Part shown: one piece after another, positions 60,554 to 64,000 of the stretch
Layout: each line of letters starts with the position of its first letter
Numbering within the stretch: position 1 is the first letter of the stretch
Assembly: GCA_900318145.1 (NCBI GenBank)
Contig: ONJM01000005.1
Coordinates: forward strand, 60,237-124,236
Source: an uncultured Eubacteriales bacterium
GTDB taxonomy: Bacteria > Bacillota > Clostridia > Christensenellales > Aristaeellaceae
DNA length: 64,000 nt
Reading direction: 5' to 3'
Position numbers and translations under genes: made by a program
Notes under the pieces: generated by a model
Database searches by the model: none
Told to the model about the DNA's origin: nothing
The model's input: the letters and a program-made list of their open reading frames with translations, nothing else

Positions 60554-61993
60554 ATGGCGACAACCAATCTGATTCCCATCCATACGGCCAAAGGCTTGAC
60601 CGCAGGGAAATCCATTGCAAAAGTGATCAAATACGTCAAAAACCCGGAAAAGACAGAGAACGGCAGCCTGGTCACCGCTTTTGCCTGCAATCCGCAGATC
60701 GCGGATCAGGAATTTGCCTACATGAAGCGCCTTTATATTGACCGTACCGGCAGAAAACGCGGCAAGGATGATGTGATCGCGTATCATCTCCGGCAGTCCT
60801 TTCAGCCGGGAGAGATCACCCCGGAAGAGGCCAATCGCCTCGGCAGAGAGCTGGCACAGCGGTTTACCCACGGAAATCATGCTTTCATCGTAGCCACCCA
60901 TACGGACAGGCACCATATTCACAACCATATCATTTTCAGCGCGGTGAATCTGGAATATGACCAGAAGTTCCGCAACTTCTGGGGTTCCTCCAAGGCTCTC
61001 CGGCAATTGAACGACGTGATTTGTCTTGAAAACGGCTATTCCGTCATCGAAAACCCCAAAGAAAAAGAGAGCAAAAAGTATAACAAGTGGCTGGAAACTC
61101 ACGAAACAAAGAAGAAAATTACCCAGCGGGACAATCTGAAGGCAGTCATTGACGCGGCACTGGCCCAAAACCCGAAAGATCTCCCGGAACTGCTGACTCT
61201 TCTGCGAAAAGACGGGTTTGAAATCAAACATGGAAAGCATATCTCCGTAAAAGGCCAGGGAGAACAGCGCTTCAAACGGCTGGATTCCCTAGGGGACGGA
61301 TACACGCAGAATGATCTGACAGAACGTCTTTCAGAGAACAATAATTCACAAACCGCATGTCCACCCCAGAAGAGAAGACCGGACAGTATTACCCGCCCGG
61401 ATGACAGAAAAGTCAATCTGCTGGTGGATATCCAGTCCAGGCTCCAGAAGGCCAAGGGCCCGGGGTACGAAAAATGGGCGAAGCGCTTCAACCTGAAGGA
61501 AATGGCAAAAACCTTCAGCTACCTGCGGGAGCATAACCTTTTAAACCGCGCGGAACTGGACAGAAGGACAGGCGACGCCTGCTTCCGGACGAACAACGCA
61601 GTGCAGCGGATTAACGCTATCAACGTCCGGCAGGCAGAACTGAAAAAGCTCCGCTCAGCGATCATCCAATATTCCAAGACCCGGGAAATCTACGCCCAGT
61701 ACAAGAAATCCAACTGGTCGCCGAAGTTCCGCCGACAGCATGAGCAGGAGATCGAAGCCCACAAGGAAGCTAAAAAGGTTTTTGACAGTCTCCCGTCAAA
61801 GCGAATCCCGAAAATGAAAGACATACAGGCAGAGTACGACCGTCTGCAGGAAGAGAAAACCGCCATAGACCGCCAGTACAAAGCCGACAAACAGGAAATG
61901 CGTCAGTTGCTGATCGTTCAGGACAACGTCCGGCGCATTCTGGATACAGACCCCCGGAAGGAGGACAGGAAAATTGGCAGAAGCACAAGATAA
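60554..61993 (+). CDS. MOBP-type relaxase
   Basis: The 479-residue enzyme nicks oriT and carries the single strand. It has the N-terminal Tyr in KYVKNPEKTE (about 34), the metal motif HTDRHHIHNH near 116, and a helical C-terminus with charged coiled coil (QEIEAHKEAKKVFDSLPSKR). It follows MobC directly. ATG 60554 is preceded by GGAGAAG; the upstream in-frame start at 60476 lies before the terminator hairpin and is rejected. Confidence 0.92.
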   Translation: MATTNLIPIHTAKGLTAGKSIAKVIKYVKNPEKTENGSLVTAFACNPQIADQEFAYMKRLYIDRTGRKRGKDDVIAYHLRQSFQPGEITPEEANRLGRELAQRFTHGNHAFIVATHTDRHHIHNHIIFSAVNLEYDQKFRNFWGSSKALRQLNDVICLENGYSVIENPKEKESKKYNKWLETHETKKKITQRDNLKAVIDAALAQNPKDLPELLTLLRKDGFEIKHGKHISVKGQGEQRFKRLDSLGDGYTQNDLTERLSENNNSQTACPPQKRRPDSITRPDDRKVNLLVDIQSRLQKAKGPGYEKWAKRFNLKEMAKTFSYLREHNLLNRAELDRRTGDACFRTNNAVQRINAINVRQAELKKLRSAIIQYSKTREIYAQYKKSNWSPKFRRQHEQEIEAHKEAKKVFDSLPSKRIPKMKDIQAEYDRLQEEKTAIDRQYKADKQEMRQLLIVQDNVRRILDTDPRKEDRKIGRSTR

Positions 61994-62138
61994 TTGGAGG
62001 AAGTGTTTCGCAGAAACGCACAGCCGCATGGGCCTCCCATGCTTGAAAACAGAGGGGTTTGGGGATTCCTCACCAACAAGCATCTTGCCTTTGGGCGGCA
62101 GCCAAGGCATTGCTTGCGAATCTTGTCCGCAATCATAA
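61974..62138 (+). CDS. Possible small protein after the relaxase
   Basis: A 54-codon frame from TTG 61974 overlaps the relaxase end. It has AAGGAGG nine bases upstream, matching the style of other TTG starts in this ICE. It encodes LAEAQDNWRKCFAETHSRM and ends ACESCPQS; family not recognised. Translation is likely but unproven. Confidence 0.5.
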   Translation: MAEAQDNWRKCFAETHSRMGLPCLKTEGFGDSSPTSILPLGGSQGIACESCPQS

Positions 62139-62256
62139 ATACAATGTCCAAGCGAACTGATGATCAAACTCTGTCAGAATAACAGAAGCGGCACAAATCT
62201 CAGCAAAAGAGGCTAACTTGCATGACTAATCAGTTTTCGTTGCGAGGGGTTTTTTA

Positions 62257-62285
62257 TTGAATTTGTTTGGTCTTTAGACTATAAT
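62257..62285 (+). promoter_or_regulatory. Promoter-like sequence without gene
   Basis: TTGAAT (62257-62262) and TATAAT (62280-62285) with a 17-bp spacer match the housekeeping consensus well. Just after it, AGGTGTTG (62292-62299) and CAACACCT (62320-62327) form an 8-bp hairpin. No gene follows within 300 bp, so it may make a small RNA or be left over from a lost gene. Confidence 0.45.
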
Positions 62286-62618
62286 AAAACAAGGTGTTGG
62301 GTTGGGGGATTATGCTTATCAACACCTGCTGAAATGTGCGAAATGCAACAGAAACCCCAAACAATATTCGTGTATTCGCGCTGGAGTGCTCTTATTGTTG
62401 CAGTGGCTTGCTGGGCAGATAATCATTCTATAAAAAGCGCAATCAGGCGAGATGAAACTTTCATGTCGTCATAGTGTAATTATGTCAAAAAACAGAAATT
62501 GAATAAATCTATTATAGGATTGTAGCCCCATAACGGCTGAGTGTATCAAAGAGCAAGCAATCATACCAGAACAGTATAAGAACGGGTGAAACCATAATTC
62601 GACTGTATGATAATAATC

Positions 62619-63102
62619 AAACAGTGTTTTACCAGAACATAACAAGAAGAATGACAGGAAAGAGGTTTAAATAGGGCTAACGATCTGATAAATACAAAAT
62701 CGTTTGGAGCAGAAGCTCTTTCTTCAGTCAGATATCGGGTGATTGTATTTCCAACAGTGAGAATTAAAGGAACACATATCAGATTCTCGGTTTTGCTCTG
62801 GTGTCAAGATTGTCACGCTTTGCTATTCTATATCGAAAAAGCGAAGCCAAATAATATCACACGCCCTGATTCCGGTAGACATTCCCAGCAGAATCATGAC
62901 TGCACCCCTTAATGGGATTGCTTCATCAATTGTGACCGCTTTTATCTGATTCTGTTATTCGTGATCAAGCACAGGAATAATACGGTTGTGTCGAGGAAAG
63001 TGAATGCCTGTCAGAGCAGCAAGAAGATCGTTAAGATATCGACAGATTTTCAGCAATTCGCAAAGCATTGATGAGTAATAGGCAGATCATATTAATGTCC
63101 AT
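62619..63102 (-). pseudogene. Decayed tyrosine recombinase/integrase
   Basis: Read on the - strand from ATG 63102 (GGAGG ten bases before), parts of a tyrosine recombinase appear but with stops and frameshifts: RIIPVLDHE, then IPLRGAVMILLGMSTGIRAC with the box-I Arg, DIIWLRFFDIE, QSKTENLICVPLILTVGNTI and YLTEERASAPNDFVFIRSLA. The C-terminal box (HxxR and the catalytic Tyr) is missing. It probably once belonged to an integrated element in this region. Confidence 0.65.
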
Positions 63103-63261
63103 ACTTGAAACACCTCCTTCTAGTGTTCCAAGCATTACCGATCCCCCCCCGGCGGCAAAATAACCTTACCACGCACACTGAATAGAGGAAAGGCTGCTTC
63201 CGGTATCCGGAATAATCACGAGAGTTTTCTCTGCTTTTGGTCGCTCGTCACGAATGATAGG

Positions 63262-63556
63262 GTTGCGGAGCTTGTCAAAAAACTGTTATGACGCATTTGC
63301 CTACAATGTGACAGTCAGGATCACCTCTGATTAAATTCGGATTACTGATGACGGTATCGGAATGACAGAAGATATCATCCGCAATGCTTGGGCTATTGTG
63401 GCTACTTCAAGCAAGAAAGCAAAGCCGACTGTTGAACGTGATGGTGAGATCCGGAAGGTGTCAGGATATGTATATGTTTCTTCAGATGAGATGAAAGCTC
63501 AAAAATATAATAACGAAGGAGGATGTGGACGCTGCGCAGTACTCACGTGTGATTGA
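63262..63556 (+). pseudogene. Decayed GHKL-type ATPase fragment
   Basis: In parts it reads VAELVK, then DAFAYNVTVRIT, stop, IRITDDGIGMTEDIIRNAW, matching the ATP-binding N and G1 boxes of Hsp90/histidine-kinase-like ATPases. A six-A run gives a frameshift, an in-frame TAA follows, and the G2 region is replaced by unrelated residues. No function is expected. Confidence 0.55.
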
Positions 63557-63801
63557 TGAACAGAATTGAAATCAATAGTAGAGGTTCTCTCATAGAAGTA
63601 TTAAAAAATGCACCGTCAACAGCATTTCCGAACTTTGGAAGCAAGAGCTATTTTGAAAAATATATCGAGCTAGATAAGCATTTCGCAGAATATCCTGTAG
63701 AGATGGGAGCCATGAAGAGTGAAATTGAAAAATCTATATCCGAAATGATGCATCAACTCAAGACAATTATGTTGATAAAAGATGAAAAGACTAACTATTA
63801 A
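63556..63801 (+). CDS. Hypothetical small protein
   Basis: An 81-residue frame from ATG 63556 (MNRIEINSRGSLIEVLKNAP onward), helical and charged. No family recognised and no ribosome-binding site at usual distance. It may be another broken piece of the AT-rich flank. Confidence 0.3.
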   Translation: MNRIEINSRGSLIEVLKNAPSTAFPNFGSKSYFEKYIELDKHFAEYPVEMGAMKSEIEKSISEMMHQLKTIMLIKDEKTNY

Positions 63802-64000
63802 AAGTCAAATTCCTGAGAGGAGGTGCGGACAAGAAAAAACACTCCGGAGAGCGACAAAAATGTCAAATTACGGGATTTATTCAGAAAATCTCTGGAAAAT
63901 GATGTTGCGGGACGCGAAAAGTGAGAATTTCGTGTCCCACTGGGGATGCGGTATACAATATCCCAAATGCAGCATAGAAAAAAACTATGCAGCGTAGAAT

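Larger units (their letters stand above)
25748..62138 (+). mobile_element. Integrative and conjugative element (Tn1549/Firmicutes type IV), supported extent
   Basis: All genes from parA to the relaxase lie on one strand and form the conserved set of Firmicutes ICEs: partition, replication-type, cargo, type IV secretion, topoisomerase III, methylase-helicase, MobC and relaxase. The outer ends are not defined: no intact integrase or clear direct repeats are visible, and the right flank is decayed. The stated range is only the region with recognisable element genes and their promoter. Confidence 0.85.
62139..63261. other. 1.1-kb AT-rich right flank without intact genes
   Basis: No intact open frame of useful size is present. 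It contains a promoter-like sequence, a small hairpin, and a decayed recombinase on the - strand. The recombinase's first ATG is near 63102; from there to 63261 is AT-rich DNA with an eight-C run at 63143-63150. Confidence 0.6.

Noticed and set aside
62334-62474. A 46-codon + strand frame downstream of the promoter-like sequence
   Set aside because: No ribosome-binding site and no recognisable product.
63782-63997. An open frame at the right edge
   Set aside because: No ribosome-binding site at the ATG; a GGAGG nearby precedes AAG where a start codon would be, so any gene here is broken or lies in another frame.

Overview
The window looks like chromosomal DNA of an anaerobic Clostridia-type Firmicute (gut or rumen lineage). 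Genes have strong GGAGG ribosome-binding sites, there are class B sortase, Rrf2, CD3324-type and Maff2/CD1845-type mobile-element proteins, the left half is moderately GC-rich, and short gene-poor stretches are AT-rich. No tRNA, rRNA or CRISPR array was seen.

The left 23 kb is chromosomal. It opens with a methionine-type ABC importer operon: the end of one MetQ, then a second MetQ whose two halves are in swapped order (a circular permutation), metN, metI, an M20 amidohydrolase and an Rrf2 regulator. Next come a D-glycerate-type GntP permease with a glycerate kinase. An MMPL exporter operon follows, divergent from its TetR regulator over an overlapping promoter and a perfect operator-like palindrome. 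Then come an anaerobic sulfatase-maturase-like radical SAM enzyme with a dienelactone hydrolase, a nucleotidyltransferase ending in a piece of an AAC(6')-like acetyltransferase, a MutS2-like ATPase without its Smr nuclease, and a run of small metabolic and accessory genes with gene fragments between them.

From 22.6 to 25.9 kb is a junction zone: a Phd/Doc toxin-antitoxin pair, a DUF4143 ATPase, two copies of the 5' tip of a low-molecular-weight phosphatase gene (22.64 and 25.51 kb), and an inverted arrangement of 10-bp iterons just before parA.

From 25.75 to about 62.1 kb is one integrative and conjugative element (ICE), all on the + strand: parA, parB, a DUF6017 replication-type protein, sortase B, a 2730-residue thioester/Cna_B adhesin, CD1845, an Rpn nuclease cassette, then the transfer machinery (PcfB, VirD4, Maff2, VirB6-like, PrgI/VirB3-like, VirB4, a NlpC/P60 hydrolase, DUF4315, DUF4366), topoisomerase III, DUF4316-like, TTRAP, a 2460-residue methylase-helicase with tnpV nested inside it in another frame, DUF3849, MobC and the relaxase. 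Partition and replication genes maintain the element, MobC and relaxase process the DNA, VirD4/VirB4/VirB6/VirB3-like proteins move it, the hydrolase opens the wall, and the sortase-adhesin pair would attach donor to recipient. Several intrinsic terminators sit inside this transcription unit.

The last 2 kb is AT-rich and decayed. It holds a broken tyrosine recombinase on the - strand and a broken GHKL ATPase on the + strand. No intact integrase is visible, and the outer end of the ICE is not in the window or cannot be placed.
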